Shown: positions 36,310-48,471 of the stretch, in pieces
Layout of the letters: each line of letters begins with the position of its first letter
Numbering within the stretch: the first letter of the stretch is position 1
Source: Isoetes taiwanensis
Lineage: Eukaryota; Streptophyta; Lycopodiopsida; Isoetales; Isoetaceae
DNA length: 64,000 nucleotides
Reading direction: 5' to 3'
Assembly: GCA_021234155.1 (NCBI GenBank)
Contig: JAJEKV010000159.1
Coordinates: 126,001 to 190,000, forward strand
Translations under genes and position numbers: made by a program
Notes under the pieces: model-generated
Told to the model about the DNA's origin: nothing
What the model saw: only the letters and a program-made list of their open reading frames with translations
Database searches by the model: none

Positions 36310-37865
36310 ATGGCGTTTGGATCCGTCATGGTAGTCGTGTTATCTCTAATTTCTGCAGCATTATGGGCGCATTTCAACAGGAATGCGCAAATCGATCCTC
36401 TTCCGACAGTCCTGCCAGATCCGCCCAGGAAAGAGGGCTTGTTCGCCCAGAATACTCTGCTTCAAGGCCTGGAAAAAATAGGGGTTGGCTTGCTTCCGGG
36501 GCCTGAAGATCTTGCTGTCGATTCTAAAGGAAGATTATATACTGGCTGTGCGGATGGGTGGATCAAACGGATCTCTGTCGATGGCCAGGTCGAAAATTGG
36601 ACTTATGTGGGTGGCCGCCCTCTGGGCATGACCTTCGGCTTAAATGGCGAGCTCCTTGTTCTTGAGCCATCTATGGTAAGTCGCTTTATTCTTGAAATTC
36701 TTTCCGGCAAATCTTTTCTTTGTTCTGCTGCTTCATATCTTGGGCTCCTCTGCTTTATTCCGGGATTTTATTTTTCTTTCCTTTATTCCTGGCTCATATG
36801 GGGTTCTTACCAGGGTTTATTAAATGTGACAAAAGATTATGGCGTCCAAGTACTCTCAGATAATGCAGAAGGCGTGAGATATAAGTACTTTCCATTTCTG
36901 GGCTGGATTAAGATATTTCTTGCCTGATGTTTGTAAATAATGCTCTTCCTTTTGTTTGAAATCGCAGATTTGCGGATGAGCTTGCTGTGACAAAAGATGG
37001 CACCATATATTTCACTGATGCCAGCGCCAAATTTGGGTTGGATCAAGCTAGTCTAGACGTTCTTGAATTCAGACCTACAGGCAGGCTTCTCAAGTATTAT
37101 CCGGCCACTGCAAAGACCACCGTGGTTTTGAAAGATCTGTATTTTGCTAACGGAGTAGCTCTTTCCCAGAAGCAAGACTTCTTGGTTGTCTGTGAAACAG
37201 CAAAGTAAGTGTTACTTATGTTTTAATTCTATGCTAAGAGTAAGTTCAGATATGCCATTTAAGGATAGATAATCCTTCATTCTTTTGGCTCTTTTATTCC
37301 TTCAATAAGTTTGATAAATATCTGATCTGTTTACAGAGCAAGATGTCAGAAATATTGGCTCCAAGGACCCCTAAAAGGCACTACAGAAATATTTATAGAC
37401 AACCTGCCAGGACTTCCAGATAACATACATCATAATGGAAAAGACACATTCTGGATTGCTTTGGTTGCAGTAAGCATGTTATGACCATTAAAATTGAATT
37501 GAATTGAGTTGAATTGAATTGAATTTTGGGAGTTTTATTATTTGAACTAAATGATCATATAGAAATTATGTTTCTGTTTTCAGACAAGATCTGCTATGCT
37601 GGAAAAGATTCTAGGCATCCCCGCGATTAAGCGAATTCTTTCCCATCCAAAGCTAGCCGGGCTCGCGGATAGCACTTCGAACAATATGGCCAAGGTATTG
37701 GGGGTGAAAGAAGATGGAGAAGTAGTTGCATTTTTGGAAGATCCAAATGGCAAGAGCATTGGGTTTGTTACTACAGCTTTGCAAGTCGGGAATGATATGT
37801 ATCTAGGCAGTCTCACCAGAAATTATATTGGCAAATTAAAGATTGCTTCCTTTGCCACTTCTTAA
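36310..37865 (+). CDS. Strictosidine-synthase-like (SSL) protein, 362 aa
   Basis: Five exons: 36310-36675, 36814-36884, 36968-37204, 37337-37469, 37584-37865. All introns are GT-AG and phases join cleanly to 363 codons including TAA, close to the usual 370-390 residues. Residues 1-20 form a signal anchor (MAFGSVMVVVLSLISAALWA). The rest is the six-bladed beta-propeller of the SSL/APMAP family: GPEDLAVDSKGRLYTGCADG, GGRPLGMTFGLNGELLV, VLSDNAEGVRY, FADELAVTKDGTIYFTDAS, DLYFANGVALSQKQDFLVVC, LPGLPDNIHHNGKDTFWIAL. Most plant SSLs are not true strictosidine synthases and lack Pictet-Spenglerase activity; here the text at the catalytic-Glu position cannot be judged without an alignment. Likely secretory or endomembrane. 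TATTTAA at about 36246 could be the TATA box. Intron 4 carries a TTGAA-type microsatellite (37490-37520). Confidence 0.92.
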
Positions 37866-37986
37866 TCTAGTTTCTTCCTTGTTGGCAGCTTCCATAGGCC
37901 ATTTTTTCAAACCATATTGTTGGGTTGGGAATTTGTTCATCTTGAGAAAGTCTAATTATAAAGCTGAAGTAGTAAGGATAAATGTC

Positions 37987-38214
37987 ATTTATATCTCTAA
38001 CATATAATTATAATGGGGCAGATTCTAGAATGTTCTATAATTGGGCATTAAAATGTAAATATTTCAATGGTGCGTGGAACGTGAAGTTACTAGAAGATTC
38101 TAAGAGGTAAAGAGGGCTGGAGCGTTTCTAGAAACTGGCGCCTTCTCGAATAATCCAGAGAAGCTTTTGTCGCCTTCTCGAATTATCCGGAGAGGCCTTT
38201 ATCTTCGTATTAAA
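37987..38214 (+). promoter_or_regulatory. Heat-shock-element cluster with TATA-like box (copy 1)
   Basis: A perfect three-part HSE ATTCTAGAATGTTCT (38022) is followed by two-part elements at 38092 (AGAAGATTCT), 38125 (TTTCTAGAAA), 38142 (CTTCTCGAAT) and 38174 (CTTCTCGAAT). TATTAAA starts at 38208, 25 bp after the last HSE. The same arrangement is at 44229-44473. It lies downstream of the SSL gene. It could be the promoter part of an LTR (as in heat-activated copia elements) or a stress promoter of a non-coding transcript; no ORF follows. Confidence 0.65.
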
Positions 38215-38249
38215 GGGAGGAGGTGGTCAGTGTCAGTCCAATCTATCTA

Positions 38250-38323
38250 TAGCGGCTGTTAGCAGCGGTCGAGGTTTAGAAGACGGTAGCGGCTGTTAGC
38301 AGCGGTCGAGGTTTAGAAGACGG
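38250..38323. repeat. 37-bp tandem duplication
   Basis: TAGCGGCTGTTAGCAGCGGT and the next 17 bases occur at 38250 and 38287, identical. It is downstream of the HSE/TATA block, i.e. within any transcript starting there. 38324-39610 has no recognisable gene. Confidence 0.95.
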
Positions 38324-39610
38324 AGTTTGTGAAGAGTGATAATACAAGTTGTGCTGGGTTAAATTTAAGGGTTGCGTTTCAAACTTGTGAGAGCTTTGTG
38401 TTTCAAACTCGGGCAGACTGATGTAAAACAGCGTTGAAGCTACAGAAGGCATAGAAAAGTAAGGAGGGTTCTGACTGATGCAGATCCTTTCTTTGCAGTA
38501 TTTGAGTTCGTAAGGCGAAGCTACTGTCACCATATCTAGGTATTGAGAATATCTGAACCATGCCTTTTCTACCCTTTTTTTTTAGCTTATGTGCAGGTTC
38601 GCACTTCCGATATCAGAGAACATAAAATCTCTGTGGGGCTATACCAACCGATTTAACCAAATAACCTGACTGTTCCGCCATAGATAGGGCAATGAAGACT
38701 AATAATCTGTAGGACAATGATTTTTTGAATGCCGTCTTTCATTTTGACCTTAAATCACCCTGGTAACGCTCCTTTCATTTCTGAATCTAAATCGGCCGAC
38801 TGAAGCTCCAGTTTTGTAGAAATCTCGATGCCCCAAAAGCTTGAAACCGGAGCAGACAGAATCAAGGGCAGTATGCATATATTTTTTGAAAAAGACAAAA
38901 GAATCCATGTGTTTTAAGAATCCATGTCCTTTTAAGGATACAGTAAAACCAGAGGTGTGGTTATTCTGTTCTGCGGGTACTTTGTGGCTAAGGATCAAGT
39001 TCAAGGCTTTAAATTGATGTCTGTCACTATGTAAAGCGTCCAAGTCAAATGTAAGGAGTTGGGATCAAGCAAATTGTTGTAAGCACAAATGTGGACTAAC
39101 TAATATTTACTGTTGTATATTTGTCCTATTACCATTTTTTATTTTCAAATTTGAATACAAACTCAGGCATTAGTTACATATACAACTGGACATTGAATTG
39201 CTATTTTGGACTATTGATCAATGAAATTTGGATCTTCCTTTTTTTTTTTTAAATCGCAACATCATAATGCTAAGATTTGTGGTACGTTCGCAATGTAGAT
39301 ATTCAAACTAAACTTCTTGGCTAGAGTTTCTACATCTTCCAACTTATGCCATCAACTAATAATGCAAAAATATGGTATAACATAGATTCTTCAACATGAT
39401 AGGTTATGATAGGTTGGAATTGTCCTAATCACAAGTAGATTCACTAAAAGATATCGTGACTTCTTCTCAACATGGGAGATAAACTGATTAATTCTGATAC
39501 ACATGATACACATGTCTAATGTGGAAAATGTTTTTTATAATCTAAAAATTTCATGTCACATTTAACCTTAACATTTCACATGAAAGTGCCAAGGCGTTTT
39601 GACATGTACT

Positions 39611-39776
39611 GTTATTATTGGCCTAAGATCTTAGGCTTAAAACTCCCCATATAGCTAAGAAGGTTTGTTTACTAAAAGGCTATATGCACGAAAGTTATTA
39701 TTGGCCTAAGATCTTAGGCTTAAAACTCCCCATATAGCTAAGAAGGTTTGTTTACTAAAAGGCTATATGCACGAAA
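39611..39776. repeat. 83-bp tandem duplication
   Basis: GTTATTATTGGCCTAAGATC starts both copies (39611, 39694); they appear identical. Each contains CTAAGATCTTAG, a palindrome. Confidence 0.95.
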
Positions 39777-39830
39777 GTGGCTAGGAATATAATGCAAAGA
39801 ATACAGGATACAATAATGTACTACTAATCG

Positions 39831-40218
39831 TTCATCCCTGGAATTTTCTTTGAAAGGCTTTGGGAAACTTGAATCACCTTAGATTTGGGAGCTCATAGAT
39901 GAGCATGCAATGCTATCAACGATGTCATCACTGCAGATTTAGGGTTTAGTAAGGGTTTGGGTTTGGGAACTCATAGATGAGCATGCAATGTTATCAACCA
40001 TGTCATCACCACAAATTTAAGGTTTTCATCCCTGTAATTTTCTTTGAAAGGCTTTGGGAAACTTGAATCACCTTAGATTTGGGAGCTCATAGATGAGCAT
40101 GCAATGCTATCAACGATGTCGTCACTGCAAATTTAGGGTTTAGTAAGGGTTTGGGTTTGGGAACTCATAGATGAGCATGCAATGTTATCAACCATGTCAT
40201 CACCACAAATTTAAGGTT
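39831..40218. repeat. 194-bp tandem duplication with internal sub-repeat
   Basis: Copies at 39831-40024 and 40025-40218. Within each, TCATAGATGAGCATGCAATG occurs twice, so the unit itself arose by an older duplication. Probably part of the Helitron ending at 40641. Confidence 0.9.
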
Positions 40219-40606
40219 TAGTAAAGGTTTGGGTTTAGGATTTTTGTTTTAGATAGGATACCACAAGTATGCATCAATTAACATCTGTAAAAAATCGAGA
40301 TGATTCCAAGGGTTGACTTGCCAAGGTCTTGAATTACGGGAAACAAAAAGCCATCGATGCATTCTTTGATTAAAGTAGGCCAACAATGCAAGTAGATTGG
40401 TAACAATCGTCTTAACTATGCATTGGATCTTCAATCTTACACAAAATCCTAAACCATCACAACTCTAAACCAATATACTAAACTTCATGATTTAATTTAT
40501 TTCTATCCATTTCGCGCCCAGTGCCAATGCCCTAATGTCACTAACTAACCTTAAACCTTTTATCATGCCATTAAATCTTCAAACACAATTATATTACACA
40601 TCTATG

Positions 40607-40641
40607 ACTAATGCCCGGCATCATCGGGCATATGTTTCTAG
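40607..40641 (+). mobile_element. Helitron 3' terminus
   Basis: ACTAATGCCCGGCATCATCG, then GGCATATGTTTCTAG and a T. It matches the minus-strand terminus at 6671 almost base for base, with a decayed hairpin (GC/AT changes at the stem top). The element body lies to the left and may include the tandem repeats at 39.6-40.2 kb. Confidence 0.65.
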
Positions 40642-40690
40642 TTTCAATTAAAATGCTAGTTAACATAGGGGACATTGGCCATTAAAAAAC

Positions 40691-41574
40691 ATGGACCTGC
40701 CAATCGCAAACAGTTCTTATGCCTTCAACAGCTTGAATACGACTTGATCTTTCTACAATAATTTGGCCCAGTTCATGCTGCCACAAATTGCAGAAGTATT
40801 GTATATTGTATCGATCTTGATATCAAGTCGAATCGATTTTGATACAGTTTGTTGGGCGTCCCAAGGGAAGAAGCAAATCTGAATTGGACTTAGAACAAGA
40901 GTGGCACGCTGCATGTAACACTGCATTATCTTAAATTATTTTCATGTTTTCTCGCTCAAACAACTATCATTGCTAGGTTTTTAGCTAGGACTACATAGAA
41001 GCGTGTAGCACTGCATTTTTCTGCAGGTGTTTTCTACGACATCCATTGGCAAATTGTTGATAAGGATGCAATTGCATAGAGTAGTTGAGATGCTTTTGCA
41101 TTGCTTTTGAGTTTTTTTAGAAAAAATTTGGAGGTTAGAGTTCTTCAATCTAGACACATTTAGTTCAATTTCGCAAGTCCATAGCTAAGATCCTTTTGAC
41201 TTTATACAAAACTCCTTTATGGACCTGCCAATCGCAAACAATTTTTGTGCCTTCAAGAGCTTAAATATGACTTGATCTTTCTACAATAATTTGGCCCAGT
41301 TCATGCTGCCACAAATTGCAGGGTTTTTAGCCAAGACTATGTAGAAGTGTGTAGCACTGCATTTTTTTGCAGGTGTGCAGGTGTTTTCTACGACATCCAT
41401 TGGCAAATTGTTGATAAGGATGCAATTGCATGGAGTAGTTGAGATGCTTTTGCATTGCTTTTGAGTTTTTTTAGAAAAAAATTTGGAGGTTAGAGTTCTT
41501 CAACCTAGACACATTTAGTTCAATTTCGCAAGTCCATAGCTGAGATCCTTTTGACTTGATACAAAACTCCTTTG
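40691..41574. repeat. Tandem duplication, units of about 528 and 356 bp
   Basis: Both units start ATGGACCTGCCAATCGCAAA (40691, 41219) and run through GGCCCAGTTCATGCTGCCAC and TTTTCTACGACATCCATTGG. Unit 1 has about 180 extra bases near 40796-40978, either an insertion there or a deletion in unit 2. Confidence 0.9.
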
Positions 41575-41680
41575 CCATGAGTTGGGCATCTCTCCAAAAA
41601 TCCACGACTTCATACTCTTAGGTAGTGCTTGGACATCAAACATACTTCTCAATAAAACAACTCAAAAAAATAGAAATGTA

Positions 41681-41702
41681 CGCGGCGGCCTTGGCCGCCG
41701 CG
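41681..41702. repeat. GC-rich palindrome (copy 1)
   Basis: Arms CGCGGCGGCC and GGCCGCCGCG around TT, in an AT-rich setting. Preceded by an A-run and AAATGTA, followed by ACAAACTTCTTGTA. A perfect copy is at 47562; partial ones are at 46913 and 17152. Confidence 0.9.
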
Positions 41703-41950
41703 ACAAACTTCTTGTAGAAATAATTTGGACCTGCCTATACCTAATAGTATGCATTTTTCATTCCATTGTGGTAATGTTTAGTCCAAGTTGGTACTTTAAC
41801 TCTAGGACCATGTCTCCACGCTCCAGTAATTTACATAATGAAAAAAAAAGAAAAAAAAGGGATGCATTTAAACAATGTAAGAGGGTGCTTTGATTGGGGG
41901 TTTTGACGTAGTTGACAAGGCGTATTTTATCAAAATTTGGACTATTCAAA

Positions 41951-44029
41951 CAATTTGAATTTTATTCAGTTTGACTTTTTGGATGGGAGTACCAAAATAG
42001 TGGACCATTTAAGAACCAATAAAAAAATAATATTTTTTCATTTGAATTGCATTTCTAAAAGACTGCTAGGTTGAGGTATTGCATCCATAAAATTCTTCAC
42101 GAAATGGCATAAATAGAAAGGATCATTCTAATATGCTTATCTAACTCCCGCGCTATTGCAGCAAAGGATTGAAAATCCTTGTTTCATTAGTTTGAGTCCG
42201 CTTGTCTCCCGTTCATGATGCAAGGCGATGTAATAGAAAATTCGGGTTGATCCATAATCCCCATCCATTGGATGTTGCAAGATACTTCTATTTACCATCT
42301 CGAGTGGCATAGCCTTCAACAACGTCGAGGTTCAAACGAGTGAGGGCTTACATGTTAAAAAGAAAATGGATGTATAAAATTTTTCACGAAATGGGTCTAT
42401 CTATGAGTTGAAAATATCATTCCATTATTTTATGGTGGATAAAGATTGAACATAAGATTGCCACTTTATTCATTGGACTAGATTGCGACGCTATTGACAA
42501 ATTTCATCCATTTTAATGATGGTGCACAATTGGACCATGGTCCAAAATCCTCCCCTAATTTTGTCCTCTAGGAAACGAATTCAATTGAATGTCAATGGTT
42601 ACCCTTTTTTTTGTTTTTTTTTTTAGGGATATCAGATCTTATTTAATGAAAGAGTCAAATACAAGTATAAGTGCAAAGACAGGAATAAAATCACAACGGA
42701 TAAGCAGAGACCCACCGAATGATAGTAAGACTAAGCAATGTGAACTTGAGCTTCTTAGAAAACACAGTTATCTACCACATTCAAACCTTTGAAGATTACC
42801 AGTCTTCGTCTTTTCCAGATAGTCTAAAGCAATCATCTTGCTGCAAGATGAAAAGCTTGGCTTTGTAACTCCGTCCAAGTACTTGGGTAATTTGCCAAGA
42901 GCACTTGTTGACTTATTAGTGAAACTTGAAAAAGAGAGAACAACTAAAGCCAGGTTAAAAGAGGAGCTAAAATAATTTGACAACCATAACAAGATTATGG
43001 CAATTTGAATTTTATTCAGTTTGACTTTTTGGATGGGAGTACCAAAATAGTGGACCATTTAAGAACCAATAAAAAAATAATATTTTTTCATTTGAATTGC
43101 ATTTCTAAAAGACTGCTAGGTTGAGGTATTGCATCCATAAAATTCTTCACGAAATGGCATAAATAGAAAGGATCATTCTAATATGCTTATCTAACTCCCG
43201 CGCTATTGCAGCAAAGGATTGAAAATCCTTGTTTCATTAGTTTGAGTCCGCTTGTCTCCCGTTCATGATGCAAGGCGATGTAATAGAAAATTCGGGTTGA
43301 TCCATAATCCCCATCCATTGGATGTTGCAAGATACTTCTATTTACCATCTCGAGTGGCATAGCCTTCAACAACGTCGAGGTTCAAACGAGTGAGGGCTTA
43401 CATGTTAAAAAGAAAATGGATGTATAAAATTTTTCACGAAATGTCATTCCATTATTTTATGGTGGATAAAGATTGAACATAAGATTGCCACTTTATTCAT
43501 TGGACTAGATTGCGACGCTATTGACAAATTTCATCCATTTTAATGATGGTGCACAATTGGACCATGGTCCAAAATCCTCCCCTAATTTTGTCCTCTAGGA
43601 AACGAATTCAATTGAATGTCAATGGTTACCCTTTTTTTTGTTTTTTTTAGGGATATCAGATCTTATTTAATGAAAGAGTCAAATACAAGTATAAGTGCAA
43701 AGACAGGAATAAAATCACAACGGATAAGCAGAGACCCACCGAATGATAGTAAGACTAAGCAATGTGAACTTGAGCTTTAAAAAACGCTTATCTATACATT
43801 CAAACCTTTGAAGATTCTGGGTCTTTCGTCTTTTCCAGATAGTCTAAAGCAATCATCTTCTTTGCAGATGAAAAAGTTGGCTTTGTAACTCCGTCCAAGT
43901 ACTTGGGTAATTTGCCAAGAGCACTTGTTGACTTATTAGTGAAACTTGAAAAAGAGAGAACAACTAAAGCCATGGTTGAATGGTTAAAAGAGGAGCTAAA
44001 ATAATTTGACAACCATAACAAGATTATGG
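41951..44029. repeat. About 1.05-kb tandem segmental duplication
   Basis: Unit 1 is 41951-43000 and unit 2 is 43001-44029, both starting CAATTTGAATTTTATTCAGT. They are very similar apart from small indels (for example about 20 bp missing in unit 2 near 43443). Each contains a T-run (42603, 43632) followed by AGGGATATCAGATCTTATTT, which resembles the reverse of a LINE 3' end. An identical 61-codon minus-strand frame in both units is probably not a gene. Confidence 0.92.
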
Positions 44030-44228
44030 GTTCCCCACAAACATCATAGTCGACATAAAGATTCAGAAAAAAGTAATCAATCAGCAGCATACTCGGGGGG
44101 TACATCTATCATATAGGGAGTACCTTATGTGCGTGTAAGGGGCAATCCCCTTATATACACCTTAGAAATCTTCCCAAACCCCAATTTTAGCCATTAACCT
44201 CTAAAATTCAACGGCCCAAATGGAAAGG

Positions 44229-44473
44229 AGCAACTTTATATCTCTAACATATAATTATAATGGGGCAGTTTCTGGAATGTTCGATAAATAGAAATTGAGC
44301 TTAAAATTTTTAATGGTTTGTCCGAGGGGAAGCTACTAGAAGATTGTAGAGAAGATTGTAGGAGGATGAGGCGCCGTTTCTAGAAGCTGCAGTGTCCAGG
44401 ATTTTCTGGAAGGTAACCGGAATGTCTGGCGCTTCTCGAATGATCTAGAGACGTCTTTGTTTTGGTATAAAAA
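44229..44473 (+). promoter_or_regulatory. Heat-shock-element cluster with TATA box (copy 2)
   Basis: A perfect three-part HSE TTTCTGGAATGTTCG (44269), then two-part elements at 44377 (TTTCTAGAAG), 44403 (TTTCTGGAAG) and 44432 (CTTCTCGAAT). TATAAAAA starts at 44466, again 25 bp after the last HSE. The upstream 30 bp (TATCTCTAACATATAATTAT) are identical to copy 1, the rest is clearly diverged. Confidence 0.65.
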
Positions 44474-46296
44474 GGAGGAGCAGCCGGTCGGTTTGTACCT
44501 GAGCTGCAATGAAAAACGCCTGGCGGACCTACCTGTTTGGTTGATTATTTGAGAAGAATAAGTAGTTTCAGGAAGCCAAGCAAAAAAAAACCCAGGTATG
44601 TCCTTCTAGAGAGACGGCAAGGCTTAGGTTATTAGGACGAAGCGCTTTGGACCAAATTAACGAACCCATCTGTAAGAAACAGCCTGGAATCATACAAACA
44701 CCAGTTAGTTTGACAAGCGTAGGGTGAAAATCCAGTGGATTAATGGTCTTTCTGACAGTAGAGCTCACCAGTCTCTGTTTTTTTGGAACGGAGCTAAGGC
44801 TTCCTTCTGGCTATGGCTTGAATTTTTGTGGCTACAATAAATATAGGCAATTGCTGCATATAGGCCAAGGACCGTAACAAAGGCTCGAAGCAGAAAAAAA
44901 CAGTGCAGTGCTTCTTTGTATAGGAAAATTCCCAAAGCCGAGGGCATTCATATGTGCCGTTGCTGGGCTATTGTCTGCCATAAAATTTGTTGAATCCAGG
45001 CCAATATTTCTTGAACTGGGATGACTCGGCCCAAGATTCCACAAATTTAGATTCCCAAGGGCGAAATTTATCAAATTCAAACTTTCCCTGGGTCAAGATT
45101 TCCCAAATTAAATTGTCCAGGATTGATATTTCTCTAATTCGATTGCTCAATAGCAGGATTTCTGAACGGTTTTGCAAGTAGTTGATGTTGTTATTTATCA
45201 AGAAAAGCAGAAATGCAAGTCTATGAAAGGGAAGAAATAGAAGTCTGCGAACCCTGCGCTTTTTCTTCTGGTAATCCCATTTAGAGCCCGTTACAGCTTT
45301 CAGTTTCCAAATGAGTTGGAATTGCAGAACAAATTATCACACACGTTTCAATCAAAGCCTCTTTTAAGCTCAGTCTTCTGGCCCGAGAGAAGCAAACAAC
45401 CGTGTTCTCTTGAGTATTCAATTGGTTGTTTCGAAAAATTGAATGAGGCAAACGTTTTAATGTCAAACTCTGATATTCTGCGGGCCTAGATTAAAAGTAA
45501 CACAGGTTCTAATAATCTCTTCTATATGCTGCTTATTATTCCTCCACCAGGGTTACAAAGGACAGACCTGAACCATGGACAATGATCGGATAGCTTCTTC
45601 AGGAAGACTTTCTGGTTGGAAATGTCTGCCGGATTCTAGGGACAAATCTAGCTTCTTCATGACAAATTTTATCACCACTCATTCTTTGATTGCATTAATT
45701 CAAACGTTTCACATATTTCGCTACATGGTAGCAAATGTGCCCTCTTAGCACATGCCAAGCATCCAAACTTAGACTTCAATATGATTTTCAAACCGGCACT
45801 ATGACCAGAAACATCATTGCTCATTGTCCTGTAAAGATAAATTCTTTTTCATGCCAAATGTTGACATGAGCAAGCAAGTCATTTGTATAATCCTAGAAGA
45901 TAAGGTTCTTTCGTTGTGCAATGAGTGGAGCTTCAATGCAGCTAGACTAGACACCAATGCCATCCAATCGCTTTCCTTCAAGGTCGGCTACTCTGCCTTT
46001 TATTTTGAAAGCTTGCCTTTATTCATGTTTTTTGTTATTAGCCTTGCGATATTTTGTTTTATGCTTATCCATGATTCTAGCTTTACAATTTTAGGCCTTG
46101 AACCTTATGTTGTTATCTTTGAGCTTATATTTTCATTGAAGTAGCTCGCAAATGTCGCCTATGTGTCTAGTTTGGACTAAGGTAGAGGCAACATTTACCA
46201 CAATCGATATCCTCTAATTTATTTGCCCTTAGGAGTCGTTATGTATTTGTGAGACCCTGAGATATTGTCAATCGAGCTATAATGCTAGGAAGCTGA
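44474..46296. other. No gene recognised
   Basis: Follows the HSE/TATA block. Contains no conserved protein. 44980-45170 has loose repeats of AAATT/CAAGATTT phrases. A plus frame at 45824-46144 has one hydrophobic segment (LPLFMFFVISLAIFCFMLI) but no family match. Confidence 0.4.
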
Positions 46297-46443
46297 AGAT
46301 GGGATTTAAAAAAAAAAAAGGATATTTTGATATAGTTAAAAGTCGCACCTTCATTTGGACATAGAATGAAAGATGGGATTTAAAAAAAAAAGGGATATTT
46401 TGATATAGTTAAAAGTCGCACCTTCATTTGGACATAGAATGAA
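46297..46443. repeat. 74-bp tandem duplication
   Basis: AGATGGGATTTAAAAAAAAA starts copies at 46297 and 46371; nearly identical. Confidence 0.95.
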
Positions 46444-47561
46444 ACTATGTCAGTGTGGTCGTGTTGGATGTATATTGTGCCCATGGCAATAAATAAGAAT
46501 GCATATAGCTTTTCTTTAATACATATCGCTCTTGCTAAATTATGTGCTCTAATGTTTGTTCTTTGAGCAAATATTTGGTCATTTTGCTGATGAGATGTCC
46601 ACGATTCGCACCATGGATCCAGCAACGTACCAGAGAGAGATCCAAAAACCAAATGGACCCCTCGAATATTCCATGTAGTGGTTGTACAAACTAACTACAT
46701 GAATAAGCAAAGACAAAAGATTGTTATTCGAGCAATCAATCCCGTTGATTGGTCAACTGAATGTAATACTTTGCTAGACAAAATAGCCAGCTTAAAATCG
46801 TCCTAGATTCACTCAACAGTGTATACATTTTTTCTCTTATAACTATAATAAACGCTTTATTACTTTGCTTCCATTCATATACTTAGACAATGCCTACACA
46901 TAATGAAACATGCGCGGCGGCCTCGAAAGAAAGAGTGGCATATAACAAGAATATGTTGAGAACTTATTTGGACCTCAAATTTCAAAGTAATATATTGGAA
47001 TTTGATTAACCATATGCAAGCTCTAGAAATGAATAAGAATGCATTATATATGTTGATGTCACAATGTAACTTGATTTGATGTTAACTTAGGGTATTAGTG
47101 TGTTGTATATGCAGATGTGACCCTTAAGAGGGCTTGCCCGTAAGAGGGCAACCCCTCGCTCATGCTATGGAATGTTGCCATGGAGCTTTGCCATAAAACA
47201 ATTGCACATTAAGCATAGAACTTTGAGAAATAAAGGTTCCATAAAACCTTTACATAAAAATTTTTCGCACAAAGAGACAACACACAAACACTCTGCCGAC
47301 CCATATGTTGCAGTCGGGCCTTTGAAACATGATTAAAAAAAAGGAACTCTAACAAATACTCCATAACAGATTATGTGTATTATTTCGTTTGCGTTTTCGA
47401 GCTTATCAAACCCATAACTTCCACGTGTGGACATAGCTATGGTGTTTTCTTTTTGAGTTGCACGAAAGAAATTTGTTGCATTTGATTCTGTAATTTGCTA
47501 ATCAAGTTATTTGTTATCAGACAAACATTGTGCAAGAATCCCAAAAAAAAAAACAAATGCA

Positions 47562-47583
47562 CGCGGCGGCCTTGGCCGCCGCG
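47562..47583. repeat. GC-rich palindrome (copy 2)
   Basis: Same arms as at 41681, again after an A-run and AAATGCA and followed by ATAAACTCCTTGTA, so the shared unit is longer than the palindrome. A partial copy (CGCGGCGGCCT) is at 46913. No gene is recognised between 46444 and 47640. Confidence 0.9.
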
Positions 47584-47639
47584 ATAAACTCCTTGTATAT
47601 ATAAAAGAGATAAGAGATATATTTTTTTCAAATAAATAT

Positions 47640-48471
47640 ATTGCACTTCGTTAAACGACGTATGACGTGTAATGCCACGTGATGACACGTAGCATCCCCG
47701 TTGGAAGACACGTGGCACATAGAACGCCGTTTAATGACGTGACACACAGACGCCACTTAGGCGACACGCTGATAACACGTGGCGAGTTAAACATCGTTAG
47801 GGCAAAATTATGCTGGTGGGGTACAAAAAAACGCGGCCCCAGCACTTAGATCAGCACGTTGCACCTACTATTCTATCATAGTATTCCACTTTTGTCATTC
47901 ATTGGAGCTGTTACATATTTCTATTGATTACCTAATTACCATGTGCTAGTACCAGTAACACCCTAAACAAACTGCCATACGGGGTGCTATATGAGTGCTG
48001 TCAGCATGTGTCCAGACGCTTGCTTTTGTGCCCCACCAGCATACTTTTGCCCACTAAACGACGTAACATGCAGACGTCACGTCAGCATGGCATTAGGTGA
48101 CTTGCCATGCAGGCAGCGCCGTTTAGCCACGTCTATTACGTGGCAGGACATGCATACATCACATAGGCGATGTGTGGCGGACTGCGTGGCATCAAGATAC
48201 CTTCCACATAGGCGTCATCGTTTAAGGACGTCACTTACGTGGCTCCGCGCTGGCAAACTATATGCCACGTGTACTTGCTGTCGTTAAACGATGGCTGACA
48301 GATGTTAAACGACGCTGCGATTGCGACATGTATAATGATGGCTGGTCATCGTTAAACGACATACAGGCGTCATTATTGGCATTGTTTGTCGACGTCTAGG
48401 CGTCATTCAACAACGAATGAACGACGTTATATGTCGATATAGACGTCGCTATGCTCGATTTTTTTGTAGTG
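47640..48471. mobile_element. CACTA-like terminal fragment rich in ACGTGG and GTTAAACGACG motifs
   Basis: The right end is CACTACAAAAAAATCGAGC read inward from 48471. Inside are many degenerate repeats of CGTCGTTTAACGACGT and CACGTGGCA in both orientations, as in subterminal regions. I found no left terminus; the element looks truncated near 47640. Several repeats contain ACACGTGGC (for example near 47708 and 47775), which is also the G-box/ABRE core. It ends about 430 bp upstream of the MTPSL gene. Confidence 0.65.

Noticed and set aside
42137-43372. Identical 61-codon frames at 42137-42322 and 43187-43372 as a duplicated gene
   Set aside because: The identity is explained by the 1.05-kb tandem duplication; the frame is short and has no domain or conserved context.
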